A DNA stretch of 64,000 nucleotides from contig NZ_KZ454938.1 of NCBI RefSeq assembly GCF_002797325.1, positions 880,267 through 944,266 of the forward strand, written 5' to 3'. The translations under genes and the position numbers were made by a program. This DNA comes from Bacillus sp. FJAT-45037 (lineage in GTDB: Bacteria > Bacillota > Bacilli > Bacillales > Bacillaceae_D). The notes beneath the pieces are model-generated. The model was not told where the DNA came from and made no database searches. It was given only the letters and a program-made list of their open reading frames with translations. This document shows positions 9,391 to 18,414 of this stretch, piece after piece; position 1 is the stretch's first letter; each line of letters begins with the position of its first letter.

Positions 9391-9852
9391 ATGAGCAACC
9401 AAATGGTGCGCGTTTTTGTAGATGCGGACTCGTGTCCTGTAAAAAGTGAGATCGTGTCGATTTGCCAAGAATATGAGGTAGGAGCGGTATTTGTTTCATC
9501 AACTGCTCATCATATTACCGTACCCGATATGTTTTTACAAGTAACGGTCGATTCGGATAAAGAGGCAGCCGATCTTTACATACTTAATCATACAAAACGT
9601 GGAGATTGTTGTGTGACTCAAGATCATGCACTTGCTTCTATTTTGCTTCCAAAAGGTGTTTCCGTCCTGTCACCAAGAGGGATAGTCTATCGCGAAGAAA
9701 CCATTATGCAACTTTTAGATGCGCGGTATCTTTCACAGAAAGAACGGCGAAAAGGCGGAAAAACTAAAGGTCCAAAAGCCTTTACGGAAGAAGATCGAAT
9801 GCGGTTTTGTCACCAATTAACTAGAATTTTATCAAAAGAAGAAGGAATATAG
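9391..9852 (+). CDS. yqxD: YqxD/YaiI family protein (DUF188)
   Basis: A 153-residue PIN-like DUF188 protein of unknown role. The N-terminal RVFVDADSCPVKSEI and the central DLYILNHTKRGDCCVTQDHA are the family's acidic, PIN-like motifs. ATG 9391 is the first in-frame start after an in-frame stop at 9379; the AAGGAG at 9369 is rather far away (16 bases), and ATG 9403 is an alternative. It precedes dnaG, as in B. subtilis. Confidence 0.9.
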   Translation: MSNQMVRVFVDADSCPVKSEIVSICQEYEVGAVFVSSTAHHITVPDMFLQVTVDSDKEAADLYILNHTKRGDCCVTQDHALASILLPKGVSVLSPRGIVYREETIMQLLDARYLSQKERRKGGKTKGPKAFTEEDRMRFCHQLTRILSKEEGI

Positions 9853-9909
9853 CAAAAAAACTCGAACATATATACACTCAGTCAGAAAAGAAACATGGTG
9901 ATGCTTAAT

Positions 9910-11700
9910 ATGAGTAGTCGCATACCAGAAGAGACTATTGAACAAATTCGTCAACAGACGGACATTGTTGAAGTGATCAGTGACTATGTTCAATTAAAGA
10001 AACAAGGTAGACAGTACACGGGTTTATGCCCATTTCACGGAGAAAAAACCCCTTCATTTTCTGTTTCACAAGAGAAGCAATTGTATCATTGCTTTGGTTG
10101 TGGTGCAGGAGGGAATGTATTTTCTTTCTTGATGGAACATGAAGGGTATTCCTTTGTGGATGCAGCAAAGCACTTAGCCAACCAAGTGAATATTGATTTG
10201 CCGGAGATCGAACAAAGAGATAGCTCAACTAACACTCCTCATAAAATGATGATCGATGCGCATGCATTAGCGGCTAAATTGTATCATCATGTCCTAACGT
10301 TAACTGAAGAAGGGTTAACAGGGCGAGAGTATGCCAAGGTGAGAGAGTTTACGAAAGAGCAACTCGAGCATTTCCAAATTGGATTTGCCCCCGATCGTTG
10401 GGATTCTTTAACGATTATTTGTGAGAAACGAGGCTTTAATTTAGACACTGTTGCGAAAGCTGGTCTACTTGGTGTGAGAGATTCAGACCAAGGCTATTAC
10501 GACAGGTTTAGAAATCGTTTAATGTTTCCAATTTGGGATGGGCAAGGAAATGTCATTGCTTTTGGTGGACGAATTCTTGGTTCTGAGAAACCGAAGTATA
10601 TGAATAGTTCCGAAACACCTATTTTTCACAAAAGCAAAACGATCTATGCCTTGCACTTAGCAAGACCAACGATTCGAAAAGAAAATGCAGCGATTCTATT
10701 TGAAGGGTATGTTGACGTTGTCGCAGCTTGGGGAGCAGGCATTCAAAATGGGGTTGCTACCTTAGGAACAGCGCTAACGACTGAGCAGGCAAAAATCCTT
10801 AGGCGAAACGCGGAGACAGTCACCATTTGTTTTGACTCCGACCGAGCAGGTACAGAGGCAGCGTTTCGCTCAGCTAGTATATTAGAAAGTGCAGGCTGTC
10901 ATGTAAAGGTAGCATTGATGCCAGATGGCCTAGATCCCGATGACTTCATTCGAAAATTTGGTGCAGAGCGCTTTAAAACGGATGTAATAGGGGCAAGCTT
11001 ATCATTAATGGCCTTTAAAATGCGCTTCCTAAGAAAAGGAAAAAACCTTCAAGATGAAGGAGAACGTCTGCGCTACATCGAAGAAGTGTTAGTAGAAATT
11101 TCTACATTGACTAGAGCGGTTGAACGTGATCATTATCTCAGACAGATTGCTGATGAATTTTCCCTTTCTCTTGACGCCTTAAAGCAGGAACAATTTCAAT
11201 TATTTAGGGCGAAAAAGCAGAAAGATCAACAGCATAAGCAGCCTGAAACGCGCAGGACGACGAAAGTATTGACTCAAAAAAAATTGCTGCCTGCGTATAA
11301 GAATGCAGAAAGGCTTCTCTTAGCACATATGATGAGAGATGCTGAAATTGCTGAGCAGGTACAAGAGCGCATCGGTGGAAATTTCAATGTGGATGAACAC
11401 CATGCTATTGTGGCATATTTATACGCTTACTACGGTGAAGGGCGTGAGTCGAATCCTAGTGAATTTGTTCATCGTTTAGAAGACCCAGAACTGATCGGTT
11501 TGGCTTCTGAACTTGCGATGCTATCTGTTAATGAAGAATGTTCCGAACAAGAAATCATTGACTATATGCAACAGATTGAAAGTTATCCAAAGTGGGTAGA
11601 GATACAACAGAAGGAAATAGAGATGAAACAGGAACATGATCCTGTAGCAGCTGCCAAGTTAAAAATGGAAATCATTAAAATGAAAAAGCAGCTTCACTAA
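9910..11700 (+). CDS. dnaG: DNA primase DnaG
   Basis: Synthesises RNA primers for replication. The 596-residue protein contains the N-terminal zinc ribbon (CPFH near 39-42 and CFGC near 59-62 with GAGGNVFSF), the TOPRIM core with FEGYVDVV and DSDRAG, and a C-terminal helicase-binding domain. ATG 9910 (MSSRIPEE) matches the family N-terminus; the frame is open from 9895, and GGTGATG at 9896-9902 can act as its ribosome site. It forms the macromolecular synthesis operon with sigA. Confidence 0.97.
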   Translation: MSSRIPEETIEQIRQQTDIVEVISDYVQLKKQGRQYTGLCPFHGEKTPSFSVSQEKQLYHCFGCGAGGNVFSFLMEHEGYSFVDAAKHLANQVNIDLPEIEQRDSSTNTPHKMMIDAHALAAKLYHHVLTLTEEGLTGREYAKVREFTKEQLEHFQIGFAPDRWDSLTIICEKRGFNLDTVAKAGLLGVRDSDQGYYDRFRNRLMFPIWDGQGNVIAFGGRILGSEKPKYMNSSETPIFHKSKTIYALHLARPTIRKENAAILFEGYVDVVAAWGAGIQNGVATLGTALTTEQAKILRRNAETVTICFDSDRAGTEAAFRSASILESAGCHVKVALMPDGLDPDDFIRKFGAERFKTDVIGASLSLMAFKMRFLRKGKNLQDEGERLRYIEEVLVEISTLTRAVERDHYLRQIADEFSLSLDALKQEQFQLFRAKKQKDQQHKQPETRRTTKVLTQKKLLPAYKNAERLLLAHMMRDAEIAEQVQERIGGNFNVDEHHAIVAYLYAYYGEGRESNPSEFVHRLEDPELIGLASELAMLSVNEECSEQEIIDYMQQIESYPKWVEIQQKEIEMKQEHDPVAAAKLKMEIIKMKKQLH

Positions 11701-11759
11701 ATATGTTGTAGAGAGCAACCACGAGAGTTGGATTGTGAACAATGGAAGGAGGGGATCGA

Positions 11760-12875
11760 ATGGCAGAGAAACCATTACGCCCATTAGCAGAAGGTGAATT
11801 GTCTATCGATCAAGTCAAAGAACAATTAGTTGAGGTAGGGAAAAAGAGAGGTGTCTTAACCTACACAGAGATTACAGAAAAATTATCTGTGTTTGATCAA
11901 GACTCTGACCAAATGGATGAATTTTTTGAGTACCTTGGAGAACAAGGTGTCGAAATTCTAAATGAGTCAGATGATGCCCCTGCGATTCAACAAGCTGCAA
12001 AAGAGGAAGAGTTTGACCTAAATGACTTAAGCGTACCACCAGGCATTAAGATTAATGATCCTGTGCGTATGTACCTTAAAGAAATTGGTCGTGTTCCCCT
12101 TCTATCTGCACAAGAAGAAATTGAGCTCGCTAAGCGTATTGAAGAAGGAGACGAAGAAGCAAAACGTCGCCTTGCTGAAGCGAACTTACGTCTTGTCGTT
12201 TCGATTGCGAAACGTTATGTAGGACGCGGCATGTTGTTCCTTGATTTAATTCAAGAAGGTAACATGGGTCTAATTAAAGCAGTTGAGAAGTTTGATTACG
12301 AAAAAGGATACAAATTCAGTACGTATGCAACATGGTGGATTCGTCAAGCGATCACACGTGCGATTGCTGACCAAGCAAGAACGATTCGTATTCCCGTGCA
12401 TATGGTTGAAACGATCAATAAACTCATTCGTGTACAACGTCAGTTACTTCAAGATTTCGGACGTGAACCAACGCCTGAAGAAGTAGCACAAGAGATGGAA
12501 TTAACTCCAGAAAAAGTACGCGAGATTCTGAAGATTGCTCAAGAGCCTGTTTCGCTTGAAACGCCTATTGGTGAAGAAGATGATTCACACTTAGGAGATT
12601 TCATCGAAGACCAAGAAGCTCTTGCACCGTCTGATGCAGCTGCATACGAACTATTAAAAGAACAGTTAGAAGATGTTCTAGACACATTGACAGACCGAGA
12701 AGAAAATGTTTTACGTCTTCGTTTCGGGCTTGATGATGGCCGTACAAGAACGTTAGAAGAAGTCGGTAAGGTATTCGGCGTTACGCGTGAGCGTATCCGT
12801 CAAATCGAAGCAAAAGCTCTTCGTAAACTTCGCCACCCAAGCCGTAGTAAACGCCTAAAAGACTTCTTAGAATAA
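11760..12875 (+). CDS. sigA: RNA polymerase major sigma factor SigA
   Basis: Primary sigma-70 factor. The 371-residue protein, the same length as B. subtilis SigA, has region 1.1 at the N-terminus, region 1.2/2 ([11 protein letters not shown], then [13 protein letters not shown]), region 3 and region 4 ([20 protein letters not shown]). ATG 11760 was chosen because AAGGAGGGG (11746-11754) sits just upstream; a longer ORF begins at 11742. It follows dnaG by 59 bases. Confidence 0.98.
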   Translation: MAEKPLRPLAEGELSIDQVKEQLVEVGKKRGVLTYTEITEKLSVFDQDSDQMDEFFEYLGEQGVEILNESDDAPAIQQAAKEEEFDLNDLSVPPGIKINDPVRMYLKEIGRVPLLSAQEEIELAKRIEEGDEEAKRRLAEANLRLVVSIAKRYVGRGMLFLDLIQEGNMGLIKAVEKFDYEKGYKFSTYATWWIRQAITRAIADQARTIRIPVHMVETINKLIRVQRQLLQDFGREPTPEEVAQEMELTPEKVREILKIAQEPVSLETPIGEEDDSHLGDFIEDQEALAPSDAAAYELLKEQLEDVLDTLTDREENVLRLRFGLDDGRTRTLEEVGKVFGVTRERIRQIEAKALRKLRHPSRSKRLKDFLE

Positions 12876-12897
12876 ACAATAAATAGTGTTCGGTTAC

Positions 12898-12936
12898 AAA
12901 TGGTTTACTCATCGCTTAGATGGGTGAACCATTTTT
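12898..12936 (+). terminator. Rho-independent terminator after sigA
   Basis: AAATGGTTTACTCATC pairs with GATGGGTGAACCATTT across GCTTA, then T residues. It closes the dnaG-sigA operon. Confidence 0.8.
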
Positions 12937-12968
12937 CCATCACTCACAGACACTTTAGGAGGAGTAGG

Positions 12969-13505
12969 ATGGATGAGCAACGAAAAGAGGTCATCATTCG
13001 CGAGATTAAACACTGGCGACAATCGAACCTACTGCCAAAGCATTACTGTGACTTTTTATTGACCCTTTATACAGAAGGAGAAGAAGAATTAATCGAACCC
13101 GTGAGTAAGCGCTTTCTAGACAAAAAGATGATCTTCACATTGATCATTGTGCAGCTCTGTTTTTTTATTACAACTCTTGTCATTTATTTTACTGATTTTT
13201 CAAATGGATTGCAAATGCTTATTGGTTTGATTCTTTCGACAATTGTGTTTATTTTGGCGAGAAGGACTGAAGGGACACCGAAGGTTTTCGTCGAATTTTG
13301 TTATTTTATTTCTGCACTTATTTTGTTTATACTATCAATGGAAGCAGTGACAACTGTTTTTGAACGTAGTAACATGGCGTTGACGGTCGTTGTACTTTTG
13401 CATTGTGTAGGTTGGGTTTTTATAGGAATGATAAAGAAAATGCGCTTTTTTTCAATTGCTGGTGTACTAGGACTTGTCGTACTCGGCATCTTTTGGATAA
13501 AATAA
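12969..13505 (+). CDS. Multi-pass membrane protein of unknown function
   Basis: A 178-residue protein not recognised as a named family. Residues 1-50 are soluble and charged (MDEQRKEVIIREIKHWRQ), with LLPKHYCDFLLTLY resembling a short helical motif seen in some Bacillus membrane proteins. About five or six hydrophobic segments follow up to the C-terminus. ATG 12969 follows AGGAGGAGTAGG; the ORF extends upstream into the sigA terminator and that part is not likely translated. It stands alone between sigA and cccA. Confidence 0.75.
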   Translation: MDEQRKEVIIREIKHWRQSNLLPKHYCDFLLTLYTEGEEELIEPVSKRFLDKKMIFTLIIVQLCFFITTLVIYFTDFSNGLQMLIGLILSTIVFILARRTEGTPKVFVEFCYFISALILFILSMEAVTTVFERSNMALTVVVLLHCVGWVFIGMIKKMRFFSIAGVLGLVVLGIFWIK

Positions 13506-13638
13506 AAGAGTGACAAAAAAGCAAATCTTTACTCATTGTCTTTTCACAGGTCGTGTTTTCGAGTAAAATGGAGAAGGTAATCTTTATCGTCTACATAACT
13601 GACGTGAAAATAGTTTACATGCAAAGGAGGTTTTCGGC

Positions 13639-14010
13639 ATGAGAGGTAGACCACTCTTACCTTTTGCGATTATAGCAATCGTAGGTATTCTTCTTATGAT
13701 CTCGCTTTCATTCATCGGGTTAAATCAACGTGAAGCAATGAATGCAGATGAAGTAGAAGAAGAAGTAACAGAGTTTGAAGATCCAGTTACAGCTGGAGAA
13801 GGACTAGCACAAGCTTCTTGTATTGGCTGTCATGGTGGCGATTTAGGCGGTGGCTCAGGCCCAGCTTTAACGTCTCTTGAAGGTTCATACTCACAAGATC
13901 AAATCACAGATGTCATTCTTAATGGTATAGGCACAATGCCTGCTATATCAAATCTGAATGATGTAGAAGCTGATGCAATTTCTCAGTATTTACTTTCTAT
14001 TTCTGAATAA
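13639..14010 (+). CDS. cccA: Cytochrome c-550, membrane-anchored
   Basis: Small c-type cytochrome carrying electrons at the outer face of the membrane. The 123-residue protein has one N-terminal membrane anchor (about 9-28), an acidic linker (EVEEEVTEFEDP), the heme site CIGCH at 61-65 and a probable axial methionine in GTMPA near residue 100. The acidic surface is common in alkaliphile cytochromes. AAAGGAGG precedes the ATG. The position after sigA matches B. subtilis cccA. Confidence 0.93.
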   Translation: MRGRPLLPFAIIAIVGILLMISLSFIGLNQREAMNADEVEEEVTEFEDPVTAGEGLAQASCIGCHGGDLGGGSGPALTSLEGSYSQDQITDVILNGIGTMPAISNLNDVEADAISQYLLSISE

Positions 14011-14012
14011 TG

Positions 14013-14052
14013 TAGAAAAAGTGGGGGTTCTCGTGACTCTCGCTTTTTTTCA
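14013..14052 (+). terminator. Probable terminator after cccA
   Basis: AAAAAGTGGGGGTT and GACTCTCGCTTTTT form an imperfect stem with G-U pairs that ends in seven T. Confidence 0.5.
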
Positions 14053-14141
14053 TGAGGATAAACGTTAGCTAGAGTTGAAAAAAGCCTGTAAACTCGGTAA
14101 GATGAGAAGCAGGAATGATATAGAAATGATAGGTGAAAAAA

Positions 14142-14849
14142 ATGAATGAACGTCAATTATCAGCTCGCCTTGAGCGAGTGGCTACATATGTACCAACAGG
14201 AGTAAAAACAGCGGATATCGGTTCAGACCACGCGTATTTACCTTGCTATTTGTGCTTGAAGGACCCTGCTGCAACAGCAATCGCTGGCGAAGTGAATGAA
14301 GGGCCTTTTCTATCTGCCAAAACACAAGTGAGACAATCTGCTTTAGAAAAACGAATCTCGGTGCGAAAAGGAAACGGTCTTGAGGTGATTCATTCGGAAG
14401 ATCACGTTGATGCAGTGACGATCGCTGGGATGGGTGGGGCATTAATTGCAACGATCCTTGAAGAAGGAAAAGAGAAGCTAGATGGCGTCTCGCGTCTTAT
14501 CCTTCAGCCTAATGTATCAGCGATCACGATTCGAAAGTGGCTGTTTGAAAACGGGTGGAATTTGATCGCAGAAGAAATTATTGAAGAAGATGATAAAATT
14601 TACGAAATTCTTGTCGCTGATCGTGGCGATGTTTTACCTTTGTACGAGCAAGAGAAAGAAAAGAAGATGCTGCTAGGACCTTATTTGATGAGTGAATGCA
14701 ATAAGGCCTTTCAATTAAAATGGACCTATGAAAAAAGCAATTGGGAGCGCATCTTGACCCAATTTGAAAAGGCAACAGAAACAGCAGAGTTAAAAAACAA
14801 AAAAGAGGAACTAAAGATGAAAATTCAAATGGTTCAGGAGGTCTTGTAA
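14142..14849 (+). CDS. trmK: tRNA (adenine-N1)-methyltransferase TrmK
   Basis: SAM-dependent enzyme that makes m1A22 in tRNA. The 235-residue protein has the Rossmann motif ADIGSDHAYLPCYL near 22-35, AGEVNEGPF, and the catalytic-loop region ITIAGMGGALI near 90-100. ATG 14142 was chosen from family alignment (MNERQLSARLERV) and the GATAGGTG site; a GTG at 14133 is in frame. It overlaps yqfO by one base (TAATG). Confidence 0.93.
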   Translation: MNERQLSARLERVATYVPTGVKTADIGSDHAYLPCYLCLKDPAATAIAGEVNEGPFLSAKTQVRQSALEKRISVRKGNGLEVIHSEDHVDAVTIAGMGGALIATILEEGKEKLDGVSRLILQPNVSAITIRKWLFENGWNLIAEEIIEEDDKIYEILVADRGDVLPLYEQEKEKKMLLGPYLMSECNKAFQLKWTYEKSNWERILTQFEKATETAELKNKKEELKMKIQMVQEVL

Positions 14850-15970
14850 TGGGCAAATTCGCAAATGGACAAGCATTAATCCAACAGTTTGAGAGTTGGG
14901 CTCCTAAATCATATGCCGTAGAAGGTGACAGCAACGGCGTGATGATTGGGACATTAAATAAACCGATCAAAAAAATCATGGTCGCTCTTGATGTGTTAGA
15001 AGAAGTGATTGATGAAGCGGTCTCAGAGAAGGTCGATTTAATTGTGGCTCATCACCCGTTATTATTTCGCCCATTAAAGAAAATTGATACGAATACCGCT
15101 CACGGACGAATTGTAGAAAAAGCGATCAAACATGATATTACAATTTATGCTGCTCACACCAATCTCGACGTCACTAAAGGTGGAGTGAATGACATGATGG
15201 CCGAAGCACTGGGATTAGAGGACACAGAAGTGCTATCACCGACGCAAACAACTGCGCTGAAAAAGGTCGTCGTCTATGTCCCGCATACTCATGCTGATCA
15301 AGTACGAGAAGCACTAGGGAATGTAGGTGCAGGTCATATCGGAGATTACAGCCACTGTTCGTTCAATACAAATGGTGTCGGTACCTTTTTACCTGGAGAA
15401 GGGACAAACCCTCATATCGGACAACCTAATCAACTTGAGCAAGTCGAAGAAGTTAAAGTGGAAACGATCATTCCAGCGCATCTACAAAATCGAGTTATTC
15501 AAGTCATTATGAAAGCTCATCCATACGAGGAACCAGCCTATGATGTCTACCCATTAGAAAACAAGGGAGAGACGTTGGGTCTTGGACGGATTGGTACGTT
15601 AAAAGAAGAAATGTCGTTAAAAGAGTTTGCTGAGCATGTGAAGTTGGCCTTTGATGTGAACGGGGCAAGAGTCGTTGGTGATTTATCGGCTTCTGTAAAA
15701 AAAGTGGCTGTGCTCGGTGGAGATGGAAATAAATACATGATGCAGGCTCTCTTTAAAGGCGCAGATGTGATGGTCACAGGAGATGTTTATTATCACGTGG
15801 CACATGATGTGATGATGGAAGGTCTCAATATCGTAGACCCAGGCCATAACGTTGAAAAAGTGATGAAAGAGGGCGTGAAACGTTTCTTTGATAAGTTTAT
15901 CGAAGAGAAAAAGTATGATACGAAAGTGATCGCGTCAAAACCAAACACAGATCCGTTCCAATTTGTTTAA
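14849..15970 (+). CDS. yqfO: Nif3-like dinuclear metal centre protein YqfO
   Basis: Nif3 family protein with a two-metal site; the biological role is unsettled, and GTP cyclohydrolase-like or metal-related roles have been proposed. The 373-residue form has the Nif3 halves (1-130 with IVAHHPLLF and AAHTNLDV; 250-373 with VTGDVYYHVAHD) separated by a ferredoxin-like insert (about 130-235), as in B. subtilis YqfO. Its start overlaps the trmK stop, so the two are coupled. Confidence 0.93.
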   Translation: MGKFANGQALIQQFESWAPKSYAVEGDSNGVMIGTLNKPIKKIMVALDVLEEVIDEAVSEKVDLIVAHHPLLFRPLKKIDTNTAHGRIVEKAIKHDITIYAAHTNLDVTKGGVNDMMAEALGLEDTEVLSPTQTTALKKVVVYVPHTHADQVREALGNVGAGHIGDYSHCSFNTNGVGTFLPGEGTNPHIGQPNQLEQVEEVKVETIIPAHLQNRVIQVIMKAHPYEEPAYDVYPLENKGETLGLGRIGTLKEEMSLKEFAEHVKLAFDVNGARVVGDLSASVKKVAVLGGDGNKYMMQALFKGADVMVTGDVYYHVAHDVMMEGLNIVDPGHNVEKVMKEGVKRFFDKFIEEKKYDTKVIASKPNTDPFQFV

Positions 15971-15977
15971 AAGGACA

Positions 15978-16022
15978 ATAAAAAACGCTGCGCGTGGCTA
16001 TGACCAGTGCAGCGTTTTTTGC
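15978..16022. terminator. Bidirectional terminator between yqfO and ispH
   Basis: AAAAAACGCTGC and GCAGCGTTTTTT form a perfect A/T-flanked stem between convergent genes, so it can serve both strands. Confidence 0.85.
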
Positions 16023-16966
16023 TATTTCTTCGCTTTTACTTTAGGAAGAATTTTCTGTATCGTGACTTTACGCTCGAGTGCCCAAGTTGATTCATCTTCT
16101 GGATCATATTGTTCCAAGAACGAAATCACTTCTTTTGTAATCGGAGTCGGAGTAGATGCTCCTGATGTCACCCCAACGAGGTTGACTCCTGTTAGCCATT
16201 CGAGTTTAAGTTCTGTAATATCACCAATTCGATAAGCTGTCGTTCCTGCGATTTGTTCAGAAACTTGAGCGAGGCGATTGGAGTTATTGCTTTTTGGATC
16301 ACCTACGACGATGACGAGGTCGCATTCTTTTGCTTGTTCGGCTACAGCCTCTTGGCGCACTTGAGTCGCTAAGCAAATCTCGTTATGAACTTCAGCAGAA
16401 GGATAGAGCTCCATCGCTTTTTTCATAATATCAGAAACGTCCCATTGACTCATTGTCGTTTGGTTCGTGATTGTGATTTTATCGGTTTGAAGATTTAGTC
16501 GTTCAACATCTTCAACGGATTCAACAAGGTGTACGGCGTCAGGTGCAACACCAATAGCTCCTTCAGGTTCAGGGTGACCCTTCTTGCCGACATAAATAAA
16601 TTCATAGCCTTCTGCTGCTTTCTCACGAATAAGATCATGCGTCCGCGTGACATCTGGGCATGTTGCATCGACAACGGTTAGTCCCTTTTCTTTGGCTAGC
16701 TTTCTTACTTCTGGAGACACTCCGTGAGCGGTAAAAATAACTGTCCCTTTGTTAACTTGTTTTAGTATTTCTACTCGGTTTGGTCCATCTAAAGAAATGA
16801 TACCATCTTCTACAAACGCTTCTGTTACATGCTTATTATGGACAATCATACCTAGAATATAAATCGGTCTAGGCAAGTCCAAATTTTGTGCAGCTTGACG
16901 TGCTAACACCATCGCGTCAACTACGCCGTAGCAATAGCCGCGAGGTGAAATTTTCATCACATTCAT
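16022..16966 (-). CDS. ispH: 4-hydroxy-3-methylbut-2-enyl diphosphate reductase
   Basis: Last enzyme of the MEP isoprenoid pathway, a [4Fe-4S] reductase giving IPP and DMAPP. The 314-residue protein holds the three cluster cysteines in RGYCYGV (Cys12), DATCPDV and NEICLATQ, and the conserved EVHN-type histidine and VTSGASTP segments. The ispG gene of the same pathway is at 35.2-36.4 kb. A SigA-type promoter and a leader hairpin lie upstream. Confidence 0.96.
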   Translation of the reverse strand: MNVMKISPRGYCYGVVDAMVLARQAAQNLDLPRPIYILGMIVHNKHVTEAFVEDGIISLDGPNRVEILKQVNKGTVIFTAHGVSPEVRKLAKEKGLTVVDATCPDVTRTHDLIREKAAEGYEFIYVGKKGHPEPEGAIGVAPDAVHLVESVEDVERLNLQTDKITITNQTTMSQWDVSDIMKKAMELYPSAEVHNEICLATQVRQEAVAEQAKECDLVIVVGDPKSNNSNRLAQVSEQIAGTTAYRIGDITELKLEWLTGVNLVGVTSGASTPTPITKEVISFLEQYDPEDESTWALERKVTIQKILPKVKAKK

Positions 16967-16987
16967 GACAGGCCTCCTAAAATGAGA

Positions 16988-17019
16988 GATCCTGTCCTCA
17001 GCAATTGAGAACAGGATTG
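16988..17019 (-). promoter_or_regulatory. Hairpin in the ispH leader
   Basis: ATCCTGTCCTCA and TTGAGAACAGGAT form an imperfect stem located downstream of the ispH promoter and just before its AGGAGG site. It could be a leader regulatory structure or a weak terminator of the upstream CarD-type gene. Confidence 0.5.
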
Positions 17020-17033
17020 TCGATTTGTCCTAT

Positions 17034-17062
17034 ATTATAAAGGAGATTGATAGATGTGACAA
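17034..17062 (-). promoter_or_regulatory. SigA-type promoter for ispH
   Basis: On the minus strand TTGTCA (17062-17057) and TATAAT (17039-17034) are separated by 17 bases, just past the CarD-type gene stop. This gives ispH its own start. Confidence 0.6.
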
Positions 17063-17071
17063 TGATTTGGC

Positions 17072-17560
17072 TTAGTTTAGCTCAAGCAGTGCATTATCAA
17101 TGAACTCATACGCTTGTTCTTCTGTCATATCATTCATTAGAACGAGTTCACTCGCGATCATTTGACGAGCTTTCTGCAAATGATTACGATCTTGGATGTG
17201 TAATCCATTCGCTCGCTCTGCTTGTTTTCTTGAAAGAGATGAGATCAAGTGAGCGGCATCTACAATACTTCCACTTTTCAATAAGTTTTCTGTTTCACGT
17301 GAGAAATGACTTGTAGATGGTGGGATGTCCGGTCCATTTTGTAATGCATCTACAAGAACATCTAATTCCTTTTGATCAATCACCTTTCGTAAACCAGATG
17401 AATCAATACGGTTTTCTGGTAGCATTAGCTTTACATCAACGAGAGGGAAGTGAAGGATGTAGTAAGAAAGAGTTTCACCTAAAACATCTTTTTCTTCAAT
17501 ATCCTTAATCGTTCCAGCACCGTGGTAAGGATAGACGACGTGATCACCAACTTTAAACAT
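17072..17560 (-). CDS. CarD family transcriptional regulator
   Basis: CarD/CdnL proteins bind the RNA polymerase beta subunit and stabilise open complexes. The 162-residue protein has the N-terminal Tudor-like domain (MFKVGDHVVYPYHGAGTI, then LHFPLVDVKLMLPENRI) and a C-terminal helical domain ending in an acidic tail. The start was set at the ATG before TTTAAAGTT because GGAGG is spaced correctly for it; an ATG two codons earlier sits too close to that site. B. subtilis has a related protein, YdeB, elsewhere. Confidence 0.88.
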   Translation of the reverse strand: MFKVGDHVVYPYHGAGTIKDIEEKDVLGETLSYYILHFPLVDVKLMLPENRIDSSGLRKVIDQKELDVLVDALQNGPDIPPSTSHFSRETENLLKSGSIVDAAHLISSLSRKQAERANGLHIQDRNHLQKARQMIASELVLMNDMTEEQAYEFIDNALLELN

Positions 17561-17663
17561 GGGCATTCCTCCATTCGAATAATACGTATAGTATAACATA
17601 AATTTATGCAAATTTAAAATTTTACTATCAGTAGTCGAATGTTGTCAACAAAGAAATCTCATT

Positions 17664-18254
17664 CTATATATAAAGTTTAGGTACAGGTAAGCCGTCGATC
17701 GTTTTTTTTACAGGTTTTGGTGGTGATTTTGCAGCGGTAATGGTCGATTGAGCGGATGCATCTGTAATTGGGACACCTTGTGGCTCTATCATTACCGGAG
17801 CACTTACAGGCACAGGGGGAGCTACAGGAGGCGTCGGTGTATCATTACTGCGCATGATTCGCCAGATCGTTGGCATATTACGAATAAGCGGTCCGTATTG
17901 CTGAACCATCGGAACGACTTGCTGAGTTAACCCTAAGATTCGTTGAGTGTTCTGAAGCACGGTTGTTAAATTCATGCCACTTCCTGCTCCTGCAGCAGCC
18001 CGCCCAATCCCAGTCGAAAGAGAGCCTCCAGTCGCTTGAGCAGCCCCGCCACCAAATAGCCTGGCTAACAAACCTCCACTACGCCCGGCCGTAGCCAAAC
18101 CACCTAGTCCACGCCCAGCGCCACTTGCACCGAGTCCAAGCGCATTAGGGGCCATTTGTCCGCCAAACATAGGGGCGGCTTGCATAAATCCTGTCTGGAC
18201 AGGAAATGGCTGCATAGGGATCGGGCCAAGAGGTGGTCCTATATAACGTTGCAT
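17664..18254 (-). CDS. yqfQ: YqfQ family protein
   Basis: A 196-residue low-complexity protein: a proline/methionine-rich N-terminus (PPLGPIPMQPFP), a glycine/alanine-rich middle (about 40-100), a helical segment around 100-140 (TVLQNTQRILGLTQQVVPMV) and a proline/valine-rich C-terminal part. YqfQ-like proteins are thought to be spore-related in Bacillus, but the function is unknown. ATG 18254 follows AAAGGAG. The position between ispH and cshB matches B. subtilis. Confidence 0.82.
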   Translation of the reverse strand: MQRYIGPPLGPIPMQPFPVQTGFMQAAPMFGGQMAPNALGLGASGAGRGLGGLATAGRSGGLLARLFGGGAAQATGGSLSTGIGRAAAGAGSGMNLTTVLQNTQRILGLTQQVVPMVQQYGPLIRNMPTIWRIMRSNDTPTPPVAPPVPVSAPVMIEPQGVPITDASAQSTITAAKSPPKPVKKTIDGLPVPKLYI

Positions 18255-18414
18255 ATAAATGTCTCCTTTCACGTTATCCTTATAAGTAGGTATATGCCGA
18301 GTCTACAAAAAGGTGTGAATTTACAAGATAAAACAAAAGTAGCTACTAGCAGCTAATCTGTGGTAAAATGAACTATTGCAAAAAAAAGATACGGATGAAG
18401 GGTGAGAACAATTT

